Notes: generated from the letters alone by a model not told the origin. A DNA stretch of 64,000 nt from Lathyrus oleraceus (GCF_024323335.1 NC_066585.1:177509149-177573148); one strand, 5' to 3'. Shown: positions 12,006 through 25,056, counted from the first letter of the stretch. Numbers and translations are program-made.

Positions 12006-13455
12006 CTAGAAGCAATCGTCCAAAGCCTTCGAGATCGGAAGATACGTAGCACGAAGTCTCTTCACTTCTCTCTCATAAGATGCTTCCATATCGGCCTTCT
12101 CCTTGGTGAGCTGGTCATACTTCCTCATCCAAAACCTAGATGAGTGAGGAAGAAGAGAAGTAACCACATCATCAGGCTCATCAATAACCCGATGCTCTAA
12201 AACTCTATTATTGCATCCTTATCTTTGAGCTGCTGAAGAAGTTCCTCACGCTCACGAACCCATGCATGCGAACGGTCTTCATTTCTCAACTCCCTACTCC
12301 TTGGTTAGGGAGGGTTGAAGAGCCAACCATAACCATAGGGGTAGGTCTCGGATAATCGTATGGCATGCGGTACTCAAAATCTCTCTTCCTCACCCAAGCG
12401 GTGTAGGGTTCCAAAGCAATGCAATTCTTCGGACCAAGCTCATTCCTCCCTTTCCTATGAACCTTGCGCCAGGCACAGACCATCCTATCCTTCAAGTTCT
12501 GGGGATCTTTACCCTCTTGAAATAATAAGCCTTCCAGCAAAACGTGGTTAGGCTTATCCTTTAAGGGGAACCCAAGTTGACGGCGAGCCAAAGCAGGGTT
12601 GTAGTTAATTCCACCACATGTACCAAGAAGAGGCACATTGGAGAACTCACCACAAGAATCAATAATCTAAACGTCATTATAAACATGGTTATACCAAGAG
12701 ATATCATCATTAGTGAGAGACATGAGTCTCGCTGACCACCGTAGACATCCCTTGTTCTTCTTGAAGGCGAGCGTCTGAGGCAAGTGCGAAATAAACCACT
12801 TGTACAACAGAGGCAGACAACACACAATGGAACCCCCACCCTTTGCATTACTCATATGCAAGGAGAAATAAGTGTCACCCAACAGAGTCGGAACGGGATT
12901 AAGAGAAGAGAAAATCCTAATAGCGTTCACATCCACGAAATTGTCGATGTTGGGAAATAACAATAGCCCATAGATGAGGAGTACAAATACAGCTTCAAAA
13001 GCGTCCTCACTCATGGCCTTCCCAAACAAAGTAGCTTGGGCAATGAGAAAATCAGATGGGAGACCTTAAATTCCACCTTTGGTAGTCATATTAGCAATAA
13101 TGTCAGATACATCCACATGAAGCATATCAGCGATATCTTGAGAAGACGGAATCTTCTCTAAACCACTGAACAACAACTGATCCAGGATAGGTATACCCAC
13201 ATGATAGGCATACTCCTCAAGTGTAGGCAAAAGCTGGATATCCGGAAAAGTGAAGCACCGATACAGAGGATCGTAGAACTGCACCAACACACTCATCAGA
13301 CCCTTATCCACCTTGGTAGAAAGAATAGACAGAAGCTTCCCATGGCGAGCTTTGAACTCCAAAGGCTCTAATACATAAGATGTCAAACTCCTTAACTCTT
13401 TCAAGTCAGGTTGTCTGAAATTGTACTTCTTCGTATTCCTTCTTTGCTTATCCAT
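12006..13455 (-). pseudogene. Ogre ORF1 (extra ORF upstream of gag), copy M
   Basis: It starts at MDKQRRNTKKYNFRQPDLKEL (ATG at 13455) and would end at the TAG at 12006-12008. It is interrupted by TAA at 13066-13068, by TAG at 12667-12669 and by a one-base deletion near 12290 that runs into a stop at 12286. The protein has the block RCFTFPDIQLLPTLEEYAYHVG, reminiscent of plant mobile-domain proteins. Legume databases, from memory, carry this family as an uncharacterised domain. Function is unknown; ORF1 is a hallmark of Ogre and some other Tat elements. The intact-length comparison is 27160-28611 (about 483 codons). Confidence 0.9.
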
Positions 13456-14324
13456 GTCTGAAAATTGGCAAATAGACCTCTTAAGTTCCTTGAAAATCTT
13501 TATTTTTGATGATATGGATGCGAATGAATGCATGAATGCATGGATGCAACAATCACACTCAAGGATCAAGCAAGTCACACCACACAAAGGTCACGGGATG
13601 GCTCAAGTCATCATCAATATCAATCATCCATTTTGGTGGATTATGCTTTAAACCTTATCAACACCCAAGTTCCATTGATATTGGGGATATACGAGAACGG
13701 ATCAACCATGAATCAAGGGTTTGTTGTAAGTCACGAGCATGGAGTCTCGGTTAAGGACCACCCAATGGGAGTGTACTATGGTTAAACCTGACAATCATGT
13801 TCTAGAAAGGTCCCCATAGTCATCATCTCATCTTTCGGATATTATCGGATAAAACGACTACTCGTATTCCAATAATATTCTCAAGAGAGACTCTTATGAG
13901 TGTAGTATCGCGTAACAATCGTATCAAATCTTACACTTGAACGACCTTCGCACTACATCCTAAAATAGGCCAAGATGGGCTAGGTATCTAAGGTTCTTGG
14001 CTTCTAAGGTTTATATTGGAAAGAGTAATGCCTAACCACGACTACTCGTGTGACATTATTGATCCCAATAAGACCTCCACCAAGTGAATGAACTTGCAAG
14101 TCAACTTGTTAAGGAATAACTCCACACAAGTCAACAAGACTATGCCATTCTCCTATCATAAGTGCACTCGAGTTCGGGTATAGAACCCATCTCACAAGAA
14201 ACCACCAAGCATACAATATACCAAGCAATTCATACATTACAAACAATACAGTCATCCCAAATTTGCACAAAAATATGTCACCAATAAATATAAACACACA
14301 ACACATAAGCAAAAAGTAGGCTAA
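13456..14324 (-). other. Ogre 5' leader of copy M, primer site deleted
   Basis: This non-coding sequence matches 26290-27159 of the central element in reverse. The first ~45 bp of the leader, including the primer-binding site, are missing: at about 14324 the leader jumps straight into mid-LTR sequence. I see no protein-coding signal. Confidence 0.85.
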
Positions 14325-17300
14325 GTGAGTTATATTTACAAGTTAGATTTATTTACAAAATGAAGTCAAAGTTGAATTAAGATTTATTCACAATGAGTAT
14401 TGATGAAAATGGTTTTGAAAAGTCAAAGGCATAAGGCCTAGGTTTCTAGTTTGAAACAAAGTCAAAGTTTAGAAAAGATTTTTGGGCTTGGGTTAGAGTG
14501 GAGAGAAGAAGAGAAGGGCTAGTCCTAAAGCATACAAAGATAAGAGAGAAGTTAAACCCTTGGAGTTCCTTTTCTTGAAATCATAGAGATGATTCAAGAT
14601 GCTCCTTTCCTTTGGACTTAGCACACAATCAAGCAATCAAACAAATTAGATTCAAGCTCCTAGGATCTCCATCTGGGTTGTCTCTCTTAACTTGGCTATT
14701 CATGACAATGGTCCTCTTTACTATCTCAAGATGGAATCCCTATCACACAAGAGCAAACATCAAAAAGTTCACAACACAATAAGAGGAATGGACAAAGAAT
14801 AAGTTTAGATGAGAAGTCCTTTAAAATCAACTTTGAAATTTAGCATTCTAAAGGCATGAGGCCTAGTTGCTCTTCAACAAGTTTAGCATTCTAAAAGCAT
14901 GAGGCCTAGTTGCTCTTGAACTCCTTTAAGCATAGGTATGTCCTAATTCTAAGTCCTTTCTCTTTTTTGCATTAGGTTCACACAAAACAAAGACAAAACA
15001 ACACAAGACAACAATATATTTATATATAATAATGAGCTCAAATGAGCAAAAGGAAAATGACATAAACATAAAATATATGCTCAAGTGAGCAAAATGAAAA
15101 GCAATATGAATAAATGAGCAAGAAATAAATGACATTAAAGTAAATTGCAAGAAATTAAATGCTCAAATTAAGGTTAGTAATTAGTATAGTTATGTTAGTT
15201 TGTCATAAGACAATGTAGCGCTATGTTAAGCAATCGTAAGTGGACTAATGTAGTAGTCACACCTATCTGAGGCCGATCAATAAAACTATAGGCAAATAAA
15301 CACAAGTTAGAGATCATGACTAGTAAGCCAAGCTCCATAAACTTTCCATGCCAAAACAAAAGGGGAAGGGCCTTGTATGGACTTTAGGTTTTTTTGCTTG
15401 ACCAAGAAGCAACCTATCCGGGACACAAAATAACTCACTTGATCTTGGATTAAGTTGAGTTTGGTTTGGATCAAAGAAGGTTAAACCTTTCATTTGTCAA
15501 GACCAACCATAAGACATTAACTCATTGGCCAAATTATGAAAAGAAAGGGATGAAGATGAAATGGATGGAAAGAGAATTCAAGTATCAAGCTCAATTGGTC
15601 AAATGTGAACCAAATCATCATCAATCAATGCTAAACAGAAAAGAAATGAAGATTACAAGTCAACAAGTCAACCATATCTTTTTGGTATTTTTTGAATTAA
15701 AAATAAATGCAAAATAAAATAAACAAAATATGGTCCAACCTCAAATTTAATCCAAATCAACTTCAACAAGTCCAATTAAATTCTCATGGGTCTAGCATGG
15801 TCAAACAAACTTTGACAAATTTTCTCAACAATTTTTTAAATTAGAAACTATTTAAAAACAATTAAAAACAATGAAAAATAACATAATATAAATTAAAATC
15901 TCAAATAAATCACAAATCAAATAAGAAATTGATGAGACTCTTTTTCATTGACTTATCATGATCCGTAGGTGTTAGGAAAATATTTTTGGATTTTTCAAAT
16001 ATCAGAAAGTATTTAAAAATGAATTAAAACTATTAAAAATCAAATAATTCACAAAAAATATTAAATGGAGTCACAAAAATAAATAAACATCAAAATATGA
16101 AACTAGATTTTTCAAGAAATTTTTTGGCATGGGTCTCATATTTTTGTGACTTCAAATAAAATATTTATGAATTTTTGAAAATAAAAGAAATTAACTGAAA
16201 TTAAAAGAAAATAGGAATAATTGAAAAATCCAGCGCCACAAGATCAGTTCATTAAATAACGTGGCAAGGGATCAACAGCTTAGAGGCGGGGATGCATGGT
16301 GAACTCAAGTCAAGTGCGTAGCACATGGCATTAAAACAAGTAATCACTTTGGATGGCCACAATTATAACGTTTAGACACGATCCAAGGGCTATGAAGCAA
16401 ACACGTGGGGATGGTGGTGGAAACCACCATCTTCTCCGGTGATCCAACCATTTCCGGCCACCAGGCGCAGGAAAATAAATTGTAATGAAAATGAAATTTA
16501 AGGACATCAAAATGAAGCTTAGGTGATGTACATCACCACTGTAACCATAAATCATCCTCACTCTTCCTATTTAGAGAGAAATGTGAGCTTGAAGATCATG
16601 GTATGTCAACTGGAATGGCACGATTTAAACAATTAAGACCACCACTGGCCTGCCTCAAGTGACAGGACTTTAGAAAACCTCATAAACCAAAGAAAATCAC
16701 ATTGAATTGTAAGATCTAGATCAAAAAAGTTTGAGGTTCTACCTCTGAAATGAAGCTTCAAATGCCATGAATTCTTCAAGATCTTGATCTGCTTTTGCTC
16801 TGGAAGTGCGATGGAGATGATAGGCTAAGGAGTTGAGCTTTAAAAATCAACTAATGATGTTGAATTTCAAGCTTGAAAGAGAAAGAGAAAACTGAAAATT
16901 CCTTTAGTGAGGGTTATGATTTCAATTCTGCAGCACTTCAGGTCTCCACTTGGTTCTCAAATGAATGAGCTTGCAACTCTATTTATAGCTGAAGAGGGTT
17001 GCAAGGCATGGTTCCCTCGTGTGCATGGGATTTGAATTCTCCTTGCATGGGCCTGTACAGGCGCATGTAAGGCCCAATGATGGGTGATACACCACGCTGA
17101 GATCAACTGGAAATGAATTGGACATGCAATTGTGATGGAAATAGCTTGCACATGAAGTTACAACATGAAATGCAAAAATGGACATAAAAAGAAAGCCCTT
17201 CGAAACTCACACATGGAAAGTCCAAAAAAGTAATGTAAGTAATGGTTGGAAAGCCCTTTAAATAAGGAACAAAAGTCATGTTGGGCAAAAATTCATTTGG

Positions 17301-18515
17301 CATTTGGAAATTAGTGAAAACTGGCTGTGAAAGTTTGGGCACAAAACATGTCTAAGTCACCCTTTGAAAATTTTCACTAAAAGCAAGACTCTTCAAGCCC
17401 CTCTGTTTCCATGATGAAAGCTTTAAATGGAAAAACCTCCAACATCAAAGTTGTATATCGTTTCAATATGATCAATTTAGACTCAAATTTTGCATCATTT
17501 GGAGTTTTCATGAGAAAGTTATGGGCACTTGAAGTTGGGAACTTTTTCAAATTCAATGACTTAGGTACAAAGTGACCTATAATGTTTTGTATTATCACAT
17601 GTATTTATTTTAGGATTATGAAATTTTGTCCAGCATAACATTTGAAGTAGACATCTTAAGCTTTCCAATTCATTTTGTCTCACCTCAAAATAATAAAAAT
17701 TAAGGAAGTTAGGTCCTTGGGAAGTTGACCCAAAATTAGGGTTTTAGTCAAAATGACCTATAATGGTTTGAAATGAATGATGACCTTCCAAGTTTCAAAT
17801 GGATTTGTTATGAACATGAAAGATGTGAATATGGTTCTTAAGAACATTTTTTATCTTGGGATCATCTTCATTTGACAAACACATCAAACGTTGTATCTCA
17901 GTGATCCTCAGTTTAGTTAGATGACTTGACTGGTCAACTTTTCAAAGCCAAACTTCCAATCTTGATGAATGAATGATTGAGGATCCTCAAATAGGATCAT
18001 ATATGCATAAAATGATGAATGAAAGAACTTACCTTTATTGAATTGGATCATGGGTTGAGGTTGCTTCATGAGCAAGGCACAGTCAAAGTACAGTTGAATT
18101 AGGGTTCCTTGGGAAACAATCCTCAAGCCCTTTGGGTTATCTTGATAAAATTGGAAAATTGAAATACTTGGGAGAAATATATGATGATTAGGAACTTTGT
18201 GGACCACTGTCATGCTTTTTCTCATCTTCATCTAGCCATTCATTGAGCTTAAGAGCCTCCTAGGAGCATGGGAGCACATGATCACTTGAACTTCAAAACA
18301 AAAAGAGTTAGTGACATATTTTTGTGCTTTTGGTTAGAAATCAAAATAAGAAAAGCAATAATATACAATAAAAGCATGCTTGGTGGTCTCAAATCACTCA
18401 CACAAGTCCCAACCCTAGGGTTAAGGAGCCAGACATGCTATGATCCTTGAGGCAATGCATTGAGCAAATGATATGATGCCATGAGGGATCTTAGGGTCAA
18501 AATTAGGGTCTTAAA
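14325..18515 (-). repeat. Ogre 5' LTR of copy M, 3' end deleted
   Basis: The LTR begins (minus strand) at 18515 with TTTAAGACCC, one substitution from TGTAAGACCC. It ends at ~14325 about 680 bp short of a full LTR. The TATA box is at 16980-16987, and the 43-bp duplication appears at about 14848-14928. The palindrome around 16412-16433 (arm GATGGTGG) is of the same type as in the J and I LTRs. Confidence 0.92.
16980..16987 (-). promoter_or_regulatory. TATA box of Ogre LTR M
   Basis: The minus strand reads TATAAATA about 1.53 kb from the LTR start, with the GCCTGTACAGGC palindrome about 65 bp upstream. Confidence 0.7.
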
Positions 18516-18835
18516 ATATTGAATGGAGATAGTGAATAATGAATGATTAATGGTGAATGAAAGGTTAAATAATAAATATACTTGCGGAGGATTTGAATCC
18601 TCCTGCCTATGTATTCTCACTGTGCAATGAGAAAGTCAGAGCTCTGTAGTTTAGGGAACTGGTGCGGAGCAAAGAAAGAAAGAGATATGATTGGATTCCC
18701 AAAAGGCAAAGTAAATTTTATTAATAGCAAGAGTGTGGCATTAACCAACGAGTGGTGTTTAGCCAAGGTGACAAATGCGATATGATTGGATTTGCAAAGG
18801 CATGTTCTGAGCTAAAGATGCTACCAGTGTTTGTG
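18516..18835. other. Unassigned retroelement-like debris
   Basis: These ~320 bp lie between the start of LTR M and the 38-bp tandem array. I see no coding frame or known motif. There is one good inverted repeat, GGAGGATT...AATCCTCC, near 18586-18602. It probably belongs to the 3'UTR of the element whose array and LTR follow (inference). Confidence 0.4.
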
Positions 18836-19669
18836 ACTCTACAAGGTAGGGAAAGATGTTTGTCAGGGTTTGTAACCCTATAAGGTAGGATGAGAGATAG
18901 CCAGAGTCTATAACTCTACCGGACAAAATAGATTAATGCTAGAGTTTGTAGCTCTATAGGACACATGAATAGATTGCCAAGGTCTTTATCTCTACAAGGT
19001 AAGAGCACAAAGATGCGCCATAGTTTGTAACCATACAAGGCAGAAGAAAATTATTGTCATAGGTTGTAACTCTACAAGGCAAGGAGAGGTTGTACTTGAG
19101 TCTGTAACTCTATCGAGTATAAAGTAATTGCCAAAGTCTGCAACTCTATTGGGTAAGAAAAAAGATTTCCAAAGTCAGTAACTCTACAAGGAAAGAGAGA
19201 AAAAATGTGTCATAGTCTATAACTGTACAAGGCAGGAAAACATGAATGCCAGAGTCTATAACTCTATAAGGCAGAATGAATGATAGCCAAAGTTTGTAAC
19301 TGTATAGGCAGGATGAAAAGAGGTTAGGGTTTGTAACTCTACCATGAAATACATGTTTGCCAAAGTCTGTAATTGTGTAGGCAAAGTTCAATGATACATG
19401 CCATAAGGAAGACAAAAGTGATTGCCAAAGTCTGTAACTCTATAAGGGAAATGAGAAATGATGCCAAAGTCTGAAACTGTATAGGCAGAACGAAATGGGG
19501 CTTTGCCAAAGTTTGTAACTATATAGGCAAAAATCAAGGTTTCCAGAGTCTTTAACTCCATAGGGCAAAAGAGAGTTCTCCATAGTCTGTAACTCTGTAG
19601 GGCAAGAGTGTCAAGGTCTATACTTTATATGCAAGGAATAAAGGAAGCAAAAGTCTGTAACTATATAGG
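18836..19669 (+). repeat. ~38-bp tandem array, about 22 degenerate units
   Basis: The core AGTCTGTAACTCTATAGGC recurs about every 38 bp with substitutions and small indels. Many units hold a small inverted repeat around TGTA or TGT, for example GAGTT-TGT-AACTC and GGGTT-TGT-AACCC. It ends immediately before an LTR start (19670), which is the place where Ogre/Tat elements are known to carry 3'UTR tandem repeats. I infer it is the 3'UTR array of a different Tat-type element. Confidence 0.85.
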
Positions 19670-19890
19670 TGTCATACCCCAAAGTTTACCCTACCTCCAT
19701 ATAACCTCCATAACCCTAATGCATTGGCATATATTCATCATCCCATCATCTCATTTGCCTTTACAATCATAACAAAAAAGCACAAACTAAAGACATGGTT
19801 TTCATATATGTGAAGCACCAAGATCTCTTGACCATGTTAGGGTGTGCCCAAGCCACCCTAAACCCTAATTGCTATCTTCAAGCACTATTG
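19670..19890 (+). repeat. Truncated LTR start of another Tat-type element
   Basis: TGTCATACCCCAAAGTTTAC begins here right after the tandem array and a short purine-rich ATATAGG, as expected for PPT then 3' LTR. Only about 220 bp remain before Ogre integrase sequence takes over. The family is inferred from the TGT-ATACCCC start and the context. Confidence 0.5.
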
Positions 19891-20575
19891 GACCTTACCA
19901 TGTAAGATCATTACCGATAATGGATCGAACTTGAATAATAATATGGTGGAAGCTCTTTGCAAAGACCTCAAGATTGCACATCATAATTCTTCTCTATACA
20001 GACCCAAGATGAATGGGGTTGTTGAAGTTGCGAATAAGAACATTAAGAAGATTATTCAGAAGGTAGTTATGACATATAAAGATTGGCATGAGATGCTCCC
20101 ATTTGCTTTGCATGGGAACCGTACTTCCATCCGCACTTTAACAAGGGAAACCCCTTTCTCTCTTGTTTATGGCATGGAAGTTGTGCTCCCAGTAGAGGTT
20201 GAGATCCCATAATTGCGTGTGATAATGGAAGCCAAGTTGACAGAAGCTGAATGGTGTCAGACTAGGTTTGACCAACTCAATTTAATCGAAGAGATGAGAT
20301 TGACTGCCATGTGTCATGGTCAATTATATCAGTAGAGAATAAAGAAAGCTTTTGATAAGAAGGTGAAGTCTCGTGTGTTAAGAGAATGTGAGCTCGCGCT
20401 TAATAAGATTCTATATTTCAAACCGAATACTAGGGGCAAATGGACTCCTAATTATGGAGGCCCATATGTTGTTAAGAAAGCCTTCTCAGGTGGTGCATTG
20501 ATGCTTACAATTATGGATGGTGAAGAGTTCACGTGTCTTGTGAATGCCGATGCGGTCAAGAAATACTTTGCCTAA
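19891..20575 (+). pseudogene. pol: Ogre integrase C-terminal half (copy K)
   Basis: It starts just before ITDNGSNLN, which holds the second catalytic Asp of the DDE triad. It runs through NGVVEVANKN (catalytic Glu) and the C-terminal domain to the stop at 20573-20575. In-frame stops occur at 20210-20212 and 20333-20335 with no frameshift. It is more diverged from J and I than those are from each other. The zinc-binding and first-Asp parts are missing, replaced by the foreign LTR fragment. Confidence 0.9.
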
Positions 20576-20589
20576 AAAATAAAAAACAA

Positions 20590-20755
20590 CTCGCTAAGTT
20601 GAAAACCCGAAAGGGCGGCTTAGGCAAAAATGAGCGTCTCGGTGGATTGAAAACCCGAAAGGGCGATCCAGGTAAAAGTTAGAGATATAGAACAGAAAAT
20701 TATCTCGGTAGATTGAGTACCCCACCTTGGGGCAATCTAGGCAAAAATTAGGGAT
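20590..20755 (+). other. Post-integrase three-hairpin block (copy K)
   Basis: There are three consecutive nested inverted repeats at 20590-20634, 20636-20686 and 20702-20755. Unit 1 pairs CTC/GAG, CTAAG/CTTAG and CCC-GAAA-GGG. Unit 2 pairs GTCTC/GAGAT (one G-U), GGAT/ATCC and CCC-GAAA-GGG. Unit 3 pairs ATCTC/GGGAT (one G-U), TAGATT/AATCTA and CCCC/GGGG. Unit lengths 45, 51 and 54 are identical in copies J and I. Confidence 0.8.
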
Positions 20756-21392
20756 TATGGAAAGTAACTGCATCCGGATGGTCCTGATCGTTGCAACAGT
20801 TTTGAACAGTCATTTAGTTCCGATTCATCATTCTCAACCGAAGATAAGAGCACAATCGATTTTGAAGTTAATAGGGAGAGTAGTGGTCATTTTATTCAAT
20901 GTATCCCTTTTCCATGTAAATTACCATTTTTCAAACTTTGTAAAGATCCATGGGGTCCCGCCATTTGCGGACTACCATTCTATTAAATAAAGTTGAGATT
21001 TTATCCAATTATTTCTATTCTTCTTTGTTTCTATTTAATAAATTTGAATTTTTATGATGATAATTTTAAAATAAATAAATCAATGAATAAACATTTTTCT
21101 GAAATAATAAGGCATTTACTTTAAGAACATCGATTTCAAAAAGGAATATCAACAGCAATCTAAGAACGGTAAAGTCTTGATGTGTGAAGCATTGTTGTCT
21201 TCCCCAAGCAATTGGTCGGTGATTTTACCTCCCCAACAGTTTGTCGTTCAGCCCCGGTATTTGGTTGACGAGTTACGCCCCAAACAATTTATAATCCCTG
21301 GTAGCATTAATTGGGTTGCTCCCTAAGAAGTTCATGATCTATTTCCAGTAGAGTTGATATGTTGATCTAGTTGTAGTTCATCATATGACCCC
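20756..21392 (+). other. Ogre 3'UTR, 5' part (copy K), cut by the O LTR
   Basis: This non-coding sequence holds the conserved block GTAAAGATCCATGG...CCATTTGCGGACTACC shared with J and I. It ends abruptly at ACCCC (21388-21392), where an LTR begins, so this is the insertion site of element O. No tandem array is present in the surviving part. Confidence 0.85.
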
Positions 21393-22919
21393 TGTAAGAC
21401 CCTAATTTTGACCCTAAGATCCCTCATGGCATCATGTTATTGCACAAGTGCATTGCCTCAAGGATAATAGCATGTTTGGCTCCTTAACCCTAGGGTTGGG
21501 AATTGTTGGAGTGTTTTAAGATCACCAAGAATGCTTGTATTGTATATTATTTCTTTTCTTATTTTATTACTAACCAAAATCATAAAAATATGTCACTAAC
21601 TCTTTTTGTTTTGAAGCTCAAGTGATCATGTGCTCCAATGCTCCTAGGAGGCTCCTAAGCTCAATGCAATGGCCAGATGAAGATGAGAAAAAGCATGACA
21701 ATGGTCCACAAAGCTCCTATCATCATATATGTCTCCCAAATATCTCAATTTTCCAATTTGATCAAGATAACCCAAAGGGCTTGAGGATTATTTCCCAAGG
21801 AAACCCTAATTCAATTGTGCCTTGACTGTGCCTTGCTCATGAAGAAACCTCAACCTATGATCAAATTTAATCAAGGGAAGTTATTTCATTCATTATTTTA
21901 TGCATATATGAGCTTATGTGAGGCTCCTCAATCATTTATTCATCAAGTTTGGAAGTTTGGCCTTGAAAAGTTGACCAGTCAAGTCATCTGACTAAACTGA
22001 GGTCCACTGAGATATAACCTGTGATGTGTTTGTCAAATGAAGATGACCCCAAGAGAAAAAATGTTCGTAAGAACCATATGAACAACTTTAATGTTCATCA
22101 AAAATCCATTTGGAACTTTGAAGGTCATTATTCATTTCAAAACATTATAGGTCATTTTGACTGAAACCCTAATTTTGGGTCAACTTCCCAAGGACATAAC
22201 CTCCTTAATTTTTATAATTTTGAGGTGATACTAAATTCATTGGAAATATTGAGATGTCTAATTCAAATTTTATGTTGGACAAAATTTCATAATCCTAAAA
22301 TAAATACATGTGATAATACAAAACATTATAGGTCATCTTGGACCTAAGTCATTGAATTTGAAAAAGTACCCAATTTAAAATTCTCATAACTTTGTCATAG
22401 AAAATCCAAATGATGCAAAATTTGAGTCTAAATTGATCATATTGAAAATATATACAACGTTTATGTTGGAGGTTTTTCCATTTGAAGCTTGCATCATGCA
22501 AATAGAGGGGTTTGAATAGGCTTACTTTTGATGAAATTTTTCAAAGATGACTTAAACATGTTTTGTACTTGGATTTTCACAGCCAGTTTTCATTATATTC
22601 CAAATGCCAAATAAATTTTTGCCCAACATGACGTTTGTTCCTTATTTCAAGGGATTCCCAACCATTACTCACATTACTTTTTTGGACTTACCATTGTTGA
22701 GTTTCGAAGAGCTCTTCATTTATGTTCATTTTGACATTTCATGATGAAACTTAATGTGCAAGCCAGTTCCCTCCAAATTACACATCCAATTCCATTTCAA
22801 ATGAACTCAGCATGGTTTTGCACCCATCATTGGGCCTCACATGCGCCTGTATAGGCCCATGCGTCCAATTTACATTTGTCATGCACACGAGTGAAGCATG
22901 ATGCACAACCAATTTCAAC

Positions 22920-22927
22920 TATAAATA
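22920..22927 (+). promoter_or_regulatory. TATA box of Ogre 5' LTR O
   Basis: TATAAATA lies 1527 bp into the LTR, about 70 bp downstream of the GCCTGTATAGGC palindrome, which here has one substitution. Confidence 0.72.
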
Positions 22928-24977
22928 AGCACTCCATCTCATTTATTTGGTAACCTTTTGGAGATCTGAAACGCTGCAACATTGAAACCATAGCCATACC
23001 AAAGGAATTTTCCAAAAAAAATTCTCACTTTCAAGCTTGAAATTCAACATCATTAGTTGACTTTCAAAGCCCAATTCCTTAGCCTTTCATCTCCACTACA
23101 TCCCTAGAGTAAAGAGGAATCAAGATCTTGAAGAATTCGTGGCCTTAAGAGCTCCAATTCAGAGGTATAACTTCAAACTTTCTGGATCTAGAACTTGCAA
23201 TTAAATGTAGTATTCTCTTGTTTGTGTGGTTTTCTGAAGTCCTCACACTTGAGGCAAGCCAATGGTGGTTTCAATTTTCCATTTCGTGCACTTTCAGTTT
23301 AAACACCATGATCTTCCACTTCACATTTCTCTCAATATAGGAAGAGTGAGGAAGATCCATGGATACAATGGTGATCTACATCCCACGAGCTTCAATTTGA
23401 CGTCCTTACTTTCCATTTTTGATAAACTTTTTTCTCTGCAACTGGTGGCCGGATTCTGTTGGCTCGCCGGAGAAGACTGTGGTTTCCACCACCACCATTG
23501 ACGTGTCTTACTTCCTGGCCCTTAGATTTGGATGTCACGTTCAAATCTCATTCATTCATTGTGTTTACTTTATTTAATTCAAAGTGTTGCGCGCTTGACT
23601 CGGTTATATTGTGTTCCTCATGATCTCGATCGTTTCTCCTTGCCATGTCAATTAATGAAGCCTATCATGTGGCTGCGCATTTTTCTATTATTTCTATTTT
23701 CTTTTATTTTTAGTTAACTCAATTGATTTTCAAAAATTCATAAAAAAATTATTTGAAGTCAGAAAAATATGAGACCAATTCCAAAAAATTTCTTGAAAAA
23801 TCTAGTTTTATATTTTGATTTTTAATTATTTTTGTGACTTCATTTAATATTTTTTGTGAATTATTTGGTTTTTAATAGTTTTAATTCATTTTAAAATACT
23901 TTGTGATATTTGAAAAATCCAAAAATATTTTCCCAGCATTTATGGATCATGATAAGTCAATGAAAAATAGTCTCATCAATTTCTTATTTGATTTGAGATT
24001 TATTTGAGATTTTAATCAATTTTGTGCTATTTTTAATTGTTTTTAATTACTTTCTGATTTCAAAAATTGGTGAGAAAATTAGTCAAAGCTTGTTTGACCA
24101 TGTTAGACCTATGAGAATTTAATTGGACTTATTGAAGTTGATTTGAATTGAATTTGAGGTTTGACCATTTTTGTTTATTTTATATTTGCATTTTATTTTA
24201 ATTCAAAAAATACCAAAAAAATATTGTTGACTTGTTGACTTGTAATCTTCATTTCTTTTCTGTTTGGCATTGATTGATGATGACTTGATTCACATTTGAT
24301 CAATTGGACTTGATACTTGTTTTCTTTTCCATTCCCTTTCATCTTCATCCCATTCTTTCCATTAATGGTCAATGAGTTAATGTCTTATGGTTGGTCTCGA
24401 CAAATGAGAGGTTTAACCTTCTTTGATCCAAACCAAACTCAACTTGATCCATGATCAAGTGAGTTGTTTTGTGTCAAAGATAGGTTGCTTCTTGGTCAAG
24501 AAAATAGCCTAAAGTCCATACAAGGCCCTTCCCCTCTTGTTTTGGCATGGCAAGTTTATGGAGCCTGGCTTACTAGTCAAGATCCCTAACTTGTGTTATT
24601 TGCCTATATTTTTATTGACCGACCTCAGATAGGTGTGACTACTATATTAGTCCAGTTACGATTGCATAACATAACGCTACATTGTCTTATGACAAACTAA
24701 CATAACTACACTAATTACTAACTTTAATTTGAGCATTTAATTTCTTGCCATTTATTTTTAATGTCATTTATTTCTTGCTCATTATTCATATTGATTTTCC
24801 CTTTGCTACTTGATTATATATTTTATGTTTATGTCATTTTTATTTTGCTCATTTGAGCCCATTATTGTATATAAATATATTGTTATATTGTGTTTGTTTC
24901 GTGTTTGTTTTGTGTGAACCAATTGCAAAAGGAGAAAGGACTTAGAATTAGGACTTACCTATGCTTAAAGGATTTCA

Positions 24978-25056
24978 AGAGCAACTAGGCCTCATGCCTT
25001 TAGAATGCTAAATTTGTTGAAGAGCAACTAGGCCTCATGCCTTTAGAATGCTAAAT
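24978..25056 (+). repeat. 43-bp tandem duplication inside Ogre LTR
   Basis: A 43-bp unit (AGAGCAACTAGGCCTCATGC...) occurs twice in a row, the second copy slightly truncated. It is also present in LTRs J, I and M but absent from solo LTR S. The right-hand Athila element inserted into the first copy of this unit in the 3' LTR of O. Confidence 0.85.

Larger units (their letters stand above)
1..18515 (-). mobile_element. Ogre (Ty3/gypsy, Tat) copy M, left part cut by window edge
   Basis: Read on the minus strand this runs 5' LTR (14325-18515), leader, ORF1, gag, protease, putative intron and RT-RNase H, the Ogre order. The rest (integrase, 3'UTR, 3' LTR) would lie left of position 1. Two later insertions split gag: an Ogre solo LTR at 3879-8711 and an Athila-type solo LTR at 9374-10883. 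All ORFs carry stops or frameshifts, and the LTR-leader junction is deleted across the primer site, so the copy is dead. It lies next to and opposite in orientation to the central Ogre composite. Confidence 0.93.
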
